From NCBI GenBank assembly GCA_910589415.1, contig OU342630.1, forward strand, positions 66,832,186-66,896,185: DNA of 64,000 nt, given 5' to 3'. The position numbers and the translations under genes are program-made. Within the stretch, counting starts at the first letter, position 1; each line of letters opens with the position of its first letter. This DNA is from Malachius bipustulatus (taxonomy: Eukaryota; Arthropoda; Insecta; Coleoptera; Melyridae). This document shows, one piece after another, positions 12,071 through 23,220 of this stretch. A model generated the notes under the pieces. The model was not told the DNA's origin, did not search any database, and worked only from the letters and a program-made list of their open reading frames with translations.

Positions 12071-12684
12071 AATAACTATTAAAAAAAAAATCCTCAGAAT
12101 CTCTGAGAATATAGTGGATTGAGTTGGGCCTTCATAAGAACTGGACATACGTCTATATACCTCTTGGGCAAGTGTATTTCTCAAAAGGTATTATACTGCA
12201 ATAGAGAATTGAACCCGGATGAGAAATGATCATTTTCTGAACGCTGTACTAACCTCAAAAATTAAAAAATTAATTTAATATAAATAGTATTGTTACGAGA
12301 AAACTAAAAAAAATCGCTAGGACCTCAAAATACTGATCTTTCACATTCCGAGCGCCTTCGTCTTGCCGAAGTCAAGATTTCCGTTTCTGTCCACAATAAT
12401 ATTTTTACCTACCATTTATCGCTAAACAGATATTTGATTACATCTCCGCTTTTGGAAAAAACAGAATGAAGCACCATAGTTACTGGGTTCCGATTTTATC
12501 TAAGACGCAGAATCTAGTCCGAAAGCTGCGCTGGTTAAACTTTTTCAGTTTTTCATTTCGCCCTCTTTCCATTATCAGATCTAATCATCAAGTTTGAATA
12601 TTTCATTCTGTTTATGATTGTGTCTGAGCAATTCAGGTTTTTTTTATTACCTTCTTTGTGATTTGGTATGTTTCTCCATAATTA
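12071..12684. other. no gene recognised
   Basis: AT-rich sequence preceding the truncated retrotransposon. No target-site duplication could be matched to the 3' side. Confidence 0.4.
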
Positions 12685-15197
12685 GAACAAGGCGTGATTA
12701 CAGAAGCTTTGACTATGATAGATTTCTTGCTGATCTGCTTCTTGCACCATTTAATTTGATATTTAAAATTGATGATGTCAGTGAGAAGGTTGAACTTTTC
12801 AACCGTATGGTTGTTGATCTCTTTGATACGCATTCACCATTGCGGAGGATCCGTGTTACGAGACCGTCCTCACCGTGGATGACCGATTGTTTAAAGCATA
12901 CTATAAAACTAAGAAATAAGGCACGTTGAAATGGAGGCGGACTCGTGGCATGGATCATCTTGAAGACTATAGGATCTTGCGTAACCGGGTGACTCGTATG
13001 TGCAGGACTGAGAAGAGAAATTACTTCAGAAGTTGTATTAACCGGACGGATATGAGATCATTTTGGCGAGCCCTTAAGACTGAGAGCAGGAATGGATTAC
13101 CTGACCCATTGCGTAATCCAGAAGCGTTAAACAGATTCTTTCTAGATAAGTCGTCTGGTATGGCTCCTGACCCACTGGCTGTCCATTACTATCAAAACCA
13201 AAAATTTTCAGGCCTGCCGGATAGTCACCAGGAATTCAATTTTGAGTACGTTTCCCCTGACATTGTTCGGGATGTCCTTAATTCTATCGGGACGGATGCG
13301 GTTGGGCTCGACGGTATTAGTATTCGTATGTTACTTCAGTGTAGGGATATAATAATGCCATACATTACACATATAATTAATGTTTGTTTTGAAAAGTCCA
13401 GCTTCCCTGATGCGTGGAAATCGGCTGTTGTAGTGCCGGTGCCGAAGTCTGCTTCACCTCTTCAGTTTAGTGATCTACGTCCTATAAGTGTTTTGCCTGC
13501 TCTTTCAAAGGTGATTGAGAAGATTATGTACCGGCAGCTGAGTGCGTATTTGGAGACGAACAACATACTTCCTTCGTGTCAATCTGGATTTCGACCCCAT
13601 CACTCATGTGGGACAAACATTATGTCTATCACTGATTACATCTTTGCGGCAAGGGATGAGGGTATGATACGGCATTGGTACTCTTTGACTTCAGTCATGC
13701 GTTCGATAGCATTGACCATAGAACTCTGGTCGCTGTTGCTTCCCATGTTGGTATTAGTGAGACTGCATGTTCATTACTGACCAGCTATCTCTCTGGTAGA
13801 CGTCAACTTGTGAGGATGTCGAACTTGGAATCTTCATTTGGAAATATTACAACAGGGGTGCCACAAGGTTCCATTATGGGTCCACTTCTCTACTCCCTGT
13901 ATACGTTTTCTCTGCCAAGTTGTTTTAAACACTGTTTGAGTCACCTATACGCAGATGATACTCAAATCTATAGGTCTTTTTCACCGCATGAGGCCGACAG
14001 TGCTGCTGCCGGGATGGATGAGGATATAAAGGCCTTGCTTAACTACTCGCGGAATCATTGTCTTCGTCTTAATTATTCTAAAACCAAGAACCAAGTTATT
14101 GTTATTTGGTCCACCATCTAGTGTAGCAGCACTGACTCACAATTTCTTTGTAAATGTTGGAGATACTGTTGTCTTTCCTTCCTCAGAGGCAAGTAGCTTG
14201 GGCTTGATACTTGACAGCTCTCTTCGATTTAGGTCTCACATCTCACGGTGCTTGAGATCTGCTTATTTTAAACTGAGAACTCTATATTCCTGGAGGGGGC
14301 TTCTTGATCGGCAGACGAAAGCAACGGTATGTAACGCCTTGGTTCTCTCACGACTGGATTACTGTGACTTTGTCTATGGGCCGAGTATTCTTAAGGAGGA
14401 TGTTCGAATGATTCAGGTGCTGCAAAACTCCTGCTTGCGTTTTGTTTATGGTATACGTCGGCGCCTTCCTATTTCGCATAAGCTTAGTGAGGTGTGCTGG
14501 CTTGATATGGGCGCAAGACGACTTTTGCATGCACCCTGTCTGTATCACAAAATACTATTGTACAAAACTCCACCTTATCTGTCAGACTTAATAACCTATC
14601 GTACAGATGTACATAACGTCCATGTAAGATTCAGGGGAAAATTAAATATACCTAGACACAGAACGGAGTCATTTAAGCGCTCGTTCCGATACCAAATCGC
14701 TCGTGTATACAACTTTATCCCTGATCATTTTAAATGTTTTAATGTTAGGGCTTTCAGGAAATCTTATTGGCAGATTTTATTCGGCGAGCAGACTTTGCGT
14801 TTGTGATATGTTCTCATCTTTCTCTATTGACTTGTTTTTGTACAACTCTAGGCTGCTTGTGGCATAAAGTGTATTCTATGGTGACCAGGGCAGTTGCCAT
14901 GGGTGAGTTGGGTGCTTTGACTTGTGCTGTGCATTGTGCATTGCCCTATGGGCAATATATTTATTACCTATTGGTGTGTTGAAGTTTTTTTAGGTGATTT
15001 CTCGGGTAGGATTATAGTATGCAAATTATCTATTTACGGGTTAAGGTAATCAGGGTGTACTTATACAAGTACAAACTGTCCTTCGCCTTTTCTTCTCATT
15101 CACAATCTAGTTTAGGATAACTATTGTTTTATATAGGTACTATTTGTATTTGTAGTGAGAGAATAAAGTCTTATTATTATTATTATTATTATTATTA
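12685..15197 (+). mobile_element. 5'-truncated CR1/Jockey-like non-LTR retrotransposon
   Basis: The element consists of a broken ORF2 (about 12688-14806), a 3' untranslated region (14807-15160), AATAAA at 15162-15167 and a (TTA)n tail at 15171-15197. Homology to the intact element at 41.4-44.7 kb begins within the linker after the endonuclease domain, so the entire endonuclease is missing. Both elements end AATAAAG plus a few bases and then a TTA microsatellite, marking them as relatives with the same type of 3' end. Their proteins clearly align but differ at roughly half of the positions I compared by eye, so they are separate subfamilies. Confidence 0.88.
12688..14806 (+). pseudogene. broken reverse transcriptase ORF2
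   Basis: This encodes the reverse transcriptase of a non-LTR retrotransposon, an enzyme that copies element RNA into DNA at a nicked target. The reading runs through four frames in turn: 12618-12929, 12926-13780, 13675-14121 and 14099-14806. The breaks are near 12925, 13670 and 14095. Recognisable parts are the linker (THSPLRRIRVTRPSSPWMTD), SDLRPISVLPALSKVIEKI, QSGFRPHHSCG, the motif A region VLFDFSHAFDSIDH, GVPQGSIMGPLLY, the catalytic LYADDTQIY box and the C-terminal block MIQVLQNSCLRFVYGIRRR. The endonuclease domain is absent. The M at 12618 is accidental: the first residues encoded from there do not match the family. Confidence 0.88.
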
Positions 15198-15982
15198 GCG
15201 TCTATCTAGGGTATGACTAAAGTCATTATAAATATTTCCTCGTTGACCCGTTGACAGTTCCTGGAAACTGCAGGAACCCTAATTCAATCGCGTGTATTTC
15301 TAATTTGGGATTATTAATTTTAGCAAAAATTTAATCTATAACGAATTGCTTGTATCATAAATGGTGATTCATCGTAGTATCAAATCGATATTACATGTAT
15401 CCTGATGAGGTTTTTTGTTTTAATGAAGCTTCCATCGGACTTCATTAATCAACTTTGTAAGCGTGGCAGTCACAGCCGCGGAATACAAGTTAATTTCCAC
15501 CGGCCATAACGGCAGTGATATTTAAATTAACTTTGAATGAACCCTATAGTCGATATCTATCAATGCCTGATACTGGAAAACGGGAAAACCGCCAGAACAG
15601 AACATCTGTAATGTAGAAATATCATCCCAAAATGAATGCATTAATAAACATGAAGGCGGTGTTGCCTATATCGTTATCGGAACACTTTTTCGTTGTTTAG
15701 TCACAGAAAATTTCTAGTTTTGCAAAAATGTAAAATTTATAATAAAATCAATCGATTAAACTACCCAGGCAAACACTATTATCTGGAATACTAGGCCAAT
15801 CTGCGAAAAAATTCTAGTGAAGATGATTCATTAGGACTTCTTCGCCTGTTATGAAATATAGAGGAAATGCCATCATCATGTGCTCCATTTTAGGAGCTGT
15901 AACTTCTAAGTTAGATTTAGTGTTTAATGAGTCTAAGAGAAAATCCTAATCATTTGCAAAATTTCTATCTCTCTATAGTATA
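15198..15982. other. no gene recognised
   Basis: AT-rich flank between the retrotransposon tail and the next foldback. No repeat partner was seen. Confidence 0.4.
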
Positions 15983-17461
15983 CAGGCTGAGTCAGTTTTT
16001 TGTAGCATGAGTTCACCAATTTATAGAATACCTTCTTTAAGGAATAAAACTTCCCATAGACATTTGTCCAGAAAAGAAAAAAGATTTTAGTTTTCGCGAC
16101 ATTACTTGGGCATTTCTCAACATTTAGATCTTATATACCAAGAGTTTATTTATTATAGTTTAGAGCACACAAAACAACGAAAAACAGGGTGAAAAATTCA
16201 TCAGAGTCGTATATACAGGGTATGTGACTCTTTTTTCGCTCAACAACTTCTGCAAAAATGAACTTACAAGATCTTACTTATCAGTGTTGGATTCTCTGGA
16301 GATTTCTTACAAAAAATGTATACTTATGACTTTTCGAAATTGCCCATAACTTTACAGTAAATTGAGTCTAAAATCATAGATTTTCCAAGTTTTTATTTTA
16401 CAGAGTGTATTGTTACGTCCGCATAATATTAGCACCACGCGATTCTACATCAAAAACAGAACAAAAAAGTCCTCAACAGTTTTTTCTTGATGTACACAGA
16501 TTTTAAGATATGGACAATTTAACGTTCTTAAATTTTGCAACACTGGCGCTGGTATAAAAATTAAGATAACTTATTAGACGTGAAGTCACCTCACTGGCAT
16601 AGTGTGCCGTTGCTATGTAATCGAAAAAAGGTGCAACAAGCCAAATGTCATGCTGCGACGTGTCAGTGTTGCAATTTTTTTTCAAGATTTTTTATTTTTT
16701 CAATTTTTTATTCAACAATTACAACGCGTAGTTGCAATATTGATTGGAAGTATTGGAACTCAGGAAATCAAATAATTCCTAGTTTTGAAATGTTAATTAA
16801 AACCATTTTTACCAAAAAAAAAATCTAAAATTTTGGATAATTTGCCTATTTTACTTCTTACTTAAGAATTTTTTAATAATATTAAGCAATATTTTTGAGT
16901 ATTAAAAAACTTCAAATTTAAACTAGAATGGTCTATAACTTCGTTATTTCAGGTCTAAGAGCTAAATGGTATAAAAACTTTATGTTCTATGTTTTTGATG
17001 TAGAATCACGTGGTGCTAATATTATGCGGACGTTACAATACACCCTGTATATCCAAAGATGGCAATTATTAATTCGAAAAAATGAGTTTATTTTTGAGGT
17101 ATGATGAAGTTTCGACTCAATTTACTAAAAACTATGAGAAATTTCGAATATTCATTAGTATACTTACTTTTTCTGTAAAAATCCCCAGGGAATCGAACGC
17201 TGATAAGTAAGGTCTTGTGAGTCCATGGGCGCAGAATTTGTTGAGCGAAAAAAGTGTTCTTCGTTTTGTGTGTTCTAAATTATAATATAACCTCTTGGTA
17301 TGAAATTAAAATTTTGAGTAATGCCCAAATTATGCAGCGTAAACTGAATTTTTTTTATAAACCTCTGTATTTTTTTCGGGATGTTTATAGGAACTTTTAT
17401 TTCTTAAAACACGTCTCCTATAAACTGGTTCAGTTCTGCTATAAAAAACTGATTCACCCTG
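15983..17461. mobile_element. foldback element with nested ends
   Basis: Left arm about 15983-16560, right arm about 16920-17461. The outer ends are TA|CAGGCTGAGTCAG and CTGATTCACCCTG. Inside are further end-like motifs at 16185 (CAGGGTGA), 16216 (CAGGGTATG) and 16401. The last is exact: TA|CAGAGTGTATTG at 16401 pairs with CACCCTG|TA at 17041-17047, and GCATAATATTAGCACCACG follows on the left with its complement on the right. The arms are diverged but continuous across all layers. No transposase is encoded; the frames at 16503-16828 and 17254-17511 are shadows. Confidence 0.8.
16401..17047. mobile_element. inner TA-flanked palindromic unit
   Basis: TA (16399-16400) and TA (17048-17049) flank CAGAGTGTATTGTTACGTCC and its near-complement ending CACCCTG. 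The inverted match of about 70 bp here is tighter than in the outer arms. It may be a younger insertion in the centre of the larger foldback, or the innermost layer of one composite element. Confidence 0.6.
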
Positions 17462-18769
17462 GATTTTGGACTCGTATAATTATAATAAATGACAAAACAT
17501 TTTTACCATAATTATTCTCATGCAATATTTACTTATTCAGATGGGAATCAAAATATAAGAACCAGGAAACTACGTTTTAAAACAAAGAACAAAATTTACT
17601 CTTTTGCACATTGGTTTAAATTTACAGAGAACTTTGTTTCTAGGCGCTGTGCTATTATTATAGCCGCTGCTATAATAATACTCATATGTATTCATTTAGC
17701 GACTTCTCTTTGTCGTGCTCTACTTACAAGAGTAATTTTCAAAACCTAAAATAAAGGTGTCATCTATTCAAATAAAAACAACCCTCTCCCTTGCATATTT
17801 ATGACTCTACCAGGGATTTTTGAAACAGTAGAGCTTTCCATTTCAGTTAATTAACTCTAAATTTACTTATTTATAATTGCTTTATATTCAAACTTTTCAG
17901 ATGGTTTCATCGCGTAATTATAAATGGGATGACTTGACTTTTACTCGTTATTTCTGAAATACTCGTATCAAATATCATATGTGATTATATCCAATCGGAT
18001 ATTTAATTGTTTAATTGATTCCGCTTGCAATTGAAATGGATCGCACCTAGGTAGGATGATAAGGAAAATATTTCCATCGCCCTCATTAAATCAGCCCGAA
18101 TCGAAAAAGCAAACAGTACAAGCAATAGGTACGTAAATACCTAAAGGTAAAATTGTTAAGAAATTAAATACAGCTACGCGCCGTTACATCAATAGAAACG
18201 ATTTCTTCCAGCACACTAAATATTCATAAAATAGAAGCGCTCTAGTTAGTGGAGTTCCAGCGCTTTAAAAAGACATCCGAAGACCAGCAGAGCTAGGATG
18301 GAGGCGAGCCAGATGTTAGGGCAGGCATTGTGTCGAGACACTCTCGGTCCGCGTGACGGAGAATAATAGGTGACCTACATACAAGAACGGGCGGAAAGAT
18401 ACAGACCGGGTGAAATCATGAATCAAACAATAACTTCATGCAAGGACAATAGTAACTCGTTAAGTATTATACCTACGAGAAGGAAAATTACACCAATCGA
18501 TAAAACGAATAAATAAATGACAACAGCCGAAAATTCGCTACGGTCCCGAAACTGCAAGTAGGTGAAAATGCAAAATGAAGATGGAACCGGTGTAATTATA
18601 ATAGCTAGACACAATGGAAAGGTACAGAACGCGTTGACCGATTTGAAGGAAAATTAAGGTAGTTCAGGTTTAGGACAATTCAGTAAGGTAGCCGCGAGGT
18701 CAAAACGCTAAGTCTCGTGATTAGGGAAATATGATTAGGAAACAATCACGGTATAGGGCAGTGCCAATA
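17462..18769. other. no gene recognised
   Basis: AT-rich to about 18000, then noticeably richer in G and C. The latter part (18240-18420) has the texture of an LTR or element leader but no matching terminal repeat was found. Confidence 0.35.
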
Positions 18770-18810
18770 AGGTGCATTGTTGCGTGTCGTGTTTTAGAAA
18801 GCGGCCCGCT

Positions 18811-18848
18811 GCTTCTATAAAAGCAGACGTCTTAGAGCAAATTAGACA
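18811..18848 (+). promoter_or_regulatory. TATA/initiator core promoter, LTR-like (1)
   Basis: TATAAAAG at 18816-18823 is followed 26-27 bases later by an initiator-like ATTAGACAG. The same arrangement, with closely similar flanking words (CTATAAAAGCA...CAGACAG), is found at 23734. A transcript starting here would run directly into the three hairpins at 18899-19129. It is inferred to be an LTR-type or other element promoter; a host gene promoter cannot be excluded. Confidence 0.5.
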
Positions 18849-18898
18849 GATGAAGATCAGCTTTCAAGCAGGTCGCATCTGACTCCTTAACCCTTTAA

Positions 18899-18939
18899 TT
18901 GTTGGCCAGAGATGACGTTATGTGAACTCCGGCCTGCAA
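18899..18939 (+). repeat. hairpin repeat 1 of 3
   Basis: The stem TTGTTGGCC/GGCCTGCAA (two mismatches) encloses the loop AGAGATGACGTTATGTGAAC plus TCC. The loop is nearly identical in all three copies, while the outer stem bases differ. Confidence 0.65.
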
Positions 18940-18954
18940 ATCCTTCTTTAACCA

Positions 18955-18999
18955 AAAATTCAGCCAGAGACGACGTTATGTGAACTCCGGCTGAGTTTT
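18955..18999 (+). repeat. hairpin repeat 2 of 3
   Basis: The stem AAAATTCAGCC/GGCTGAGTTTT (one mismatch) encloses AGAGACGACGTTATGTGAAC plus TCC. The stem bases TCAGCC/GGCTGA differ from copy 1 on both sides and keep pairing. Confidence 0.7.
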
Positions 19000-19087
19000 C
19001 CATCATCTACCTGAGAATTTCCATTGCCAATTTGGTTAGGGTCAAATAGCACCCAAACAGAACTTCTAATCACAAATCTAACCCGAT

Positions 19088-19129
19088 AATTCAGCCAGAG
19101 ACGACGCCTGTGTGAACTCCGGCTGAATT
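19088..19129 (+). repeat. hairpin repeat 3 of 3
   Basis: The perfect 9-bp stem AATTCAGCC/GGCTGAATT encloses AGAGACGACGCCTGTGTGAA plus CTCC. The loop differs from copy 2 mainly where GTTA becomes GCCT. Confidence 0.7.
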
Positions 19130-20300
19130 TCCCTCCTAAACCCAGGAAAACCCAATGAGAAAGTAGTTAGGGAAAATTTCTTTTCGAAATAAAATCCACA
19201 TAAATAAGGAATCAAACAGATTCACCAAATTCACGAGCGCAGATCCCATTTTAAACCAAGTAAAATAATCAGCTAGGCGGCATCAGCAGCAAATACCTAG
19301 TAGGTACCTACTCAATAAACCTACGTTAACCAATAAAGAGACCACAGGCATAAAATAGCCTGTGAATAATAATTAAAGCGGCACGTTATTAGAAATAAAC
19401 CAAGTTAGTCAGGAAGCAGTCCCTTTAAATAATACGATTTAGTAAGTGAAAACGAGCCATTCTTCCCATTGTGTGGCGCTATATGACAGGAACTCGCAAC
19501 AGTAGGTTGCACTCTCAGATAGAACCAAGCAAGCTAAGGCAGGGTTGTCAGAGGTAGCATCTGCTACTCGCAAATATTATCAGGAAATACCAGTTCCATT
19601 ACAACACCCAATTAGGATTCATGATAGGTACTCGATTACCAAACGTTGGGGGAGGCATTCATCTCGATGTCCAGATGGAGACCTCAGGGGGCCGAAAAAA
19701 GAGCAGGACTCTTTAAAGTGTAAATCGTAGCACGCCACGGAGCAATAAAATTCCCGCAGTGTAGGATAGGCAAATCAGCAAATAGCGAATCAAAATCACC
19801 AAAATTAGACCGGCCTCGAGAGTGGGTAAAGCCAATTTAGAGTCAAAAACCAAATTGATCATTATAAGGTCGTTTTTCCGAATCTCTTCTAACCAGATTT
19901 TATACACACCTGAATCTTATGTGATAAACGCTATTATTATGTTTCTCATCATACTATCTACGCTCTTTGGGGTGATAGGCCGATGTACTCGTGTTACTGG
20001 CGGACCGGTGGCTGGTACCGATGTAAAAGATTAAGTAATTTGTCTGTAAACAAGCCTAAACACGAATGATAAACAAAAGTCCAACATTTTCAATCATTAA
20101 CTAGATTAATGGTTAAAGAGTCGTGGTCTGTAGTATGGTCAGCTAATAATCACGTTGAGGAACAAAGATTTTCGAGAGAGAGGACGGAGCCAACATGCTC
20201 TGGGTAATAAACTAAGGTGTGTAGAAAAATCTACAATAATACAGTTGATTAAGGTTTCAATCTGAAAAGCACTCGAATGACGAGTAAGGTAAATCACCAG
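19130..20300. other. non-coding, LTR-leader-like region
   Basis: Moderately GC-richer than its surroundings, purine-rich on the plus strand, and without a supported reading frame. The short frames at 19545-19730 and 19822-20034 have no recognisable domain. It probably belongs to the same decayed element as the upstream promoter and hairpins. Confidence 0.35.
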
Positions 20301-20476
20301 GTATAACAGTGACAAACGCCTAAGGGCAAGGTAATATATGTGACGTAAAAGTCGCCTTACGGGGCAGCATCGACAGGTGCAATAAAAGGTATAACAGTGA
20401 CAAATGCCTAAGGGCAAGGTAACATATGTGACATAAAGGTCGCCTGACGAGGCAGCATCGACGGGTGCAATAAAAG
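20301..20476. repeat. 88-bp tandem duplication
   Basis: Two copies (20301-20388 and 20389-20476) begin GTATAACAGTGACAAA and contain GCCTAAGGGCAAGGTAA and GGCAGCATCGAC. They differ at a handful of positions. The minus-strand frame at 20139-20573 spans both copies and simply repeats itself, so it is not taken as a gene. Confidence 0.85.
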
Positions 20477-22305
20477 GTAGAACAAGACAAATAACAACAA
20501 GGTATACAAAGTGATAACTAAATACAGTATCACCCAGGTTATGAATTAAATTAACGGAGGTGAAATAATTCACACTCCTAGGTAAATCAACTGTGAAAAT
20601 AAAACCATTAAATAAAAGAGAATCGGAAGGAACGATTTTATAAAAGATACGAAATCAAAATTCAGGAGAAGTGGCAACCCTGTACTCGATTGAACCCCGC
20701 AAGGCAAAGACAATCGTCGACTAGTTAAACAGACAGACATTCCCGCAATATACCGGGTAGTCTGTAAACGAAACAAAAGCAAAACGAAATAATAAAAAAG
20801 CACAGGTGTGCAAAAGAGTGGAATCCGAAATGGATTGGAGTTTGGAAAATGCATGAAAGGGATTCATCATTCGCTTTCCATTGTTTTGTACTCTCTATGT
20901 AAAATCGCAGGCCTTCTCGCCCTCCACCATTTTATGCTCTTGCAAACGAATTCTCTCGCCCATCACTCGCTTTTAGACATCCGACACGAAGTTCACAGTT
21001 GACAACAAGTCTCAGTTAAATTCCCCACTTTTCCGAAAGAAATCCCAATCAACCGAGATACAATGAGTCATAGTAGGTCCTTTTGCGCATCCGTTTCGGC
21101 CATACTAATCCTGGCATACCTCAATCAAAGAGCAGGGGTGACTACGGTAATTACGGTAAACACAACGTAGGAAAACACAGCGGTCCTATTAGGGGAAATT
21201 CGAAAAACTAGACGATCACACGGTGGCTTTTCGCCACAGATTATGAGGCCCGGGTTTTCTCCGTTACACAATCATTTCATAAATTTTTATTAGCTTCGAC
21301 ATTATTGGTGAGCCAGCAAGACGATCTCTGCCATATTTTACCTACCCGATGTAAGATCTGGTCAATTGAATTGATCAACCGATTATAGAACAAATCGTGT
21401 TACAAATCAGGTTTTAATTTTAATCCCGCACTGAATACTTTTATGCCTACTTTTGAGGAGGTTGAAAATCTTCAGGAAACGTTTTCACTCTCGTTAGCAC
21501 TGCTAATAAACTTTACCATATGCCAAAAATTAAATATGATTTTTAGCGATAGTAGCATGAAAAATAATTTAAGAGTTCAGCGATTAGTAAATGAACGGAG
21601 TGTAATTTCTAGAATAATATCTTAAAATTTCTATTCACTAGACAAATAGCTCAATTACAATCACCAACGCTCTTTTTGTAGGGATTATTTTTCAAGTTGC
21701 TTGCAATTTCGGATCCCCCAATGAACAATCGTTCGATTTAACGAGCAGTTTGGGTGGATAAATGATGGTGAATTTGGGTTAATTAATATATAACATTGTC
21801 AGTAATGATCAGAGATGTTTTCTGCCCGCATATTCCACTCCAGTGTAGTGGATATCGATTTTGAAATAATAATAAAAAATGCTTCTCCAAAGGCTAGCTG
21901 TAGCTTACTACCTAATATTTCCAATAAATTGTAGTAGGTTATAATAATACATACATATTAATTTGATAAATAATTACTAAATAGTTGGAATTGAATAGTT
22001 ATTTTTGTATCTAGTGCGCGAAATTGAACTTTGGCGCTTGAGAAAGAGAGCTTTTTCGAGTTTTTTGTTGAGGCGACAGCCAAGACGACAACTTATTCGA
22101 AAGCACCGTAATTTCGCACTCGAAATGCATAGAATCGTAAAATACATAAAAATCTTAATTACGCAAGGAAATTTTCAATTTAGTTTCAATAAGTTGATCG
22201 TTTCGTTCTTGCTAGAGAAACAAATACAAGATTTCTATACTGCACGAAATAGTTGTCGCTCTAGGTCGCGAAATACTTCGCGCACATTTCCGAGTAGAAT
22301 GCGCC
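20477..22305. other. no gene recognised
   Basis: The first part (to about 21250) continues the GC-richer, LTR-like texture; the rest is AT-rich. The longest frame (22005-22565) lacks any recognisable domain and its segment contains palindromes, so it is not called. Confidence 0.35.
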
Positions 22306-22331
22306 ATTTTTTAGACGGCCGTCTAAAAAAT
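22306..22331. repeat. perfect 26-bp palindrome
   Basis: ATTTTTTAGACGG followed immediately by its exact complement CCGTCTAAAAAAT, with no loop. It may be a protein-binding palindrome or the fused ends of a small element. Confidence 0.75.
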
Positions 22332-23220
22332 TTATTCACGCACGGCATAATAAAGTTAGGAGGGAATGGGACAATCTCACATGCACATAATATCTTGCTT
22401 CCACTGCTTTCCTTTTATAATAAGGTGAATGGGGTGTTATGTTGCTGTTATGTTAGGTTGCTGCAGAGTTTTTTTATTTATTTTAACCTTGTCATTAAAA
22501 TCATTAAAAAAAAGCCCGAAAGTTGTAAAGTAGGTAGGTACCTACCTAGAAAATTGTTGAATTAAAATAACTTCATTCACGGATCTTTTGAAAATGGAGG
22601 GGGTGGAAATACCTAGGTAACAGAATTTATTGTCGTAAGTCTTCTACTAATGAATAAAATTTCAAAGTCTTTTTTCATCTTAGATAATTTTCCCATTTTG
22701 GCTATTGTGCTAATAAAAATCTATTTAAATTAAAGCCATAAAGTTTGCAGATCGCTTTTGGTAATTAGTGAATAAAATGTTTTTCAGCGAAGCAAATAAT
22801 TTGATGCTTTGCATGAAAATTTAATAAATTAGATTGTACAGTTTGTAAAGATGATTACGTTTTCTCTGAAGCGAATCGGCACTGTGAAAGGTAATTTGTA
22901 ATTATTAAGTAAATAGACTTTCTCTCAGGTATAATGAAATTAAAATCATTTGTAATATCTGCTTTAAAAGGCACAGCGGATCCATAACTCATATATATAA
23001 TATAAATTTATGGAATTATTTAGTTAATTGATAATTAGTAGAATTATATTTATATAAAATTTATCACCTAAATTGTTAAACTTGTAAACGATTATTATTT
23101 TGAGGATTATTTATTTAAAATCAGTAAATAAATAATAGAAACTGAATCGATTATCATTCCACATTTTCAATTACACTTGTAACAACCTGAACCCCCACCC
23201 GCTAATTTCCGCTTAAAGTT
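22332..23220. other. no gene recognised
   Basis: AT-rich. The 18-bp palindrome TAGGTAGGTACCTACCTA lies at 22531-22548. Nothing else was recognised. Confidence 0.4.

Noticed and set aside
12618..12690. Start codon and N-terminus of the broken reverse transcriptase frame
   Set aside because: The first 20 or so residues do not match the family; homology starts later, at the 5' truncation junction.
18902..19124. CRISPR-like array from three spaced similar repeats
   Set aside because: Spacers are unequal (about 16 and 89 bases between hairpins), only three units exist, and the window is clearly eukaryotic.
20139..20854. Two adjoining hydrophobic minus-strand frames that could suggest membrane proteins
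   Set aside because: The first spans the 88-bp tandem duplication and repeats the same words; hydrophobicity arises from T-rich antisense of purine-rich DNA. No domain recognised.
22005..22565. 186-codon open frame on the plus strand
   Set aside because: No ATG at the given start, no recognised domain, and a segment containing a perfect palindrome and other inverted words. Probably chance.
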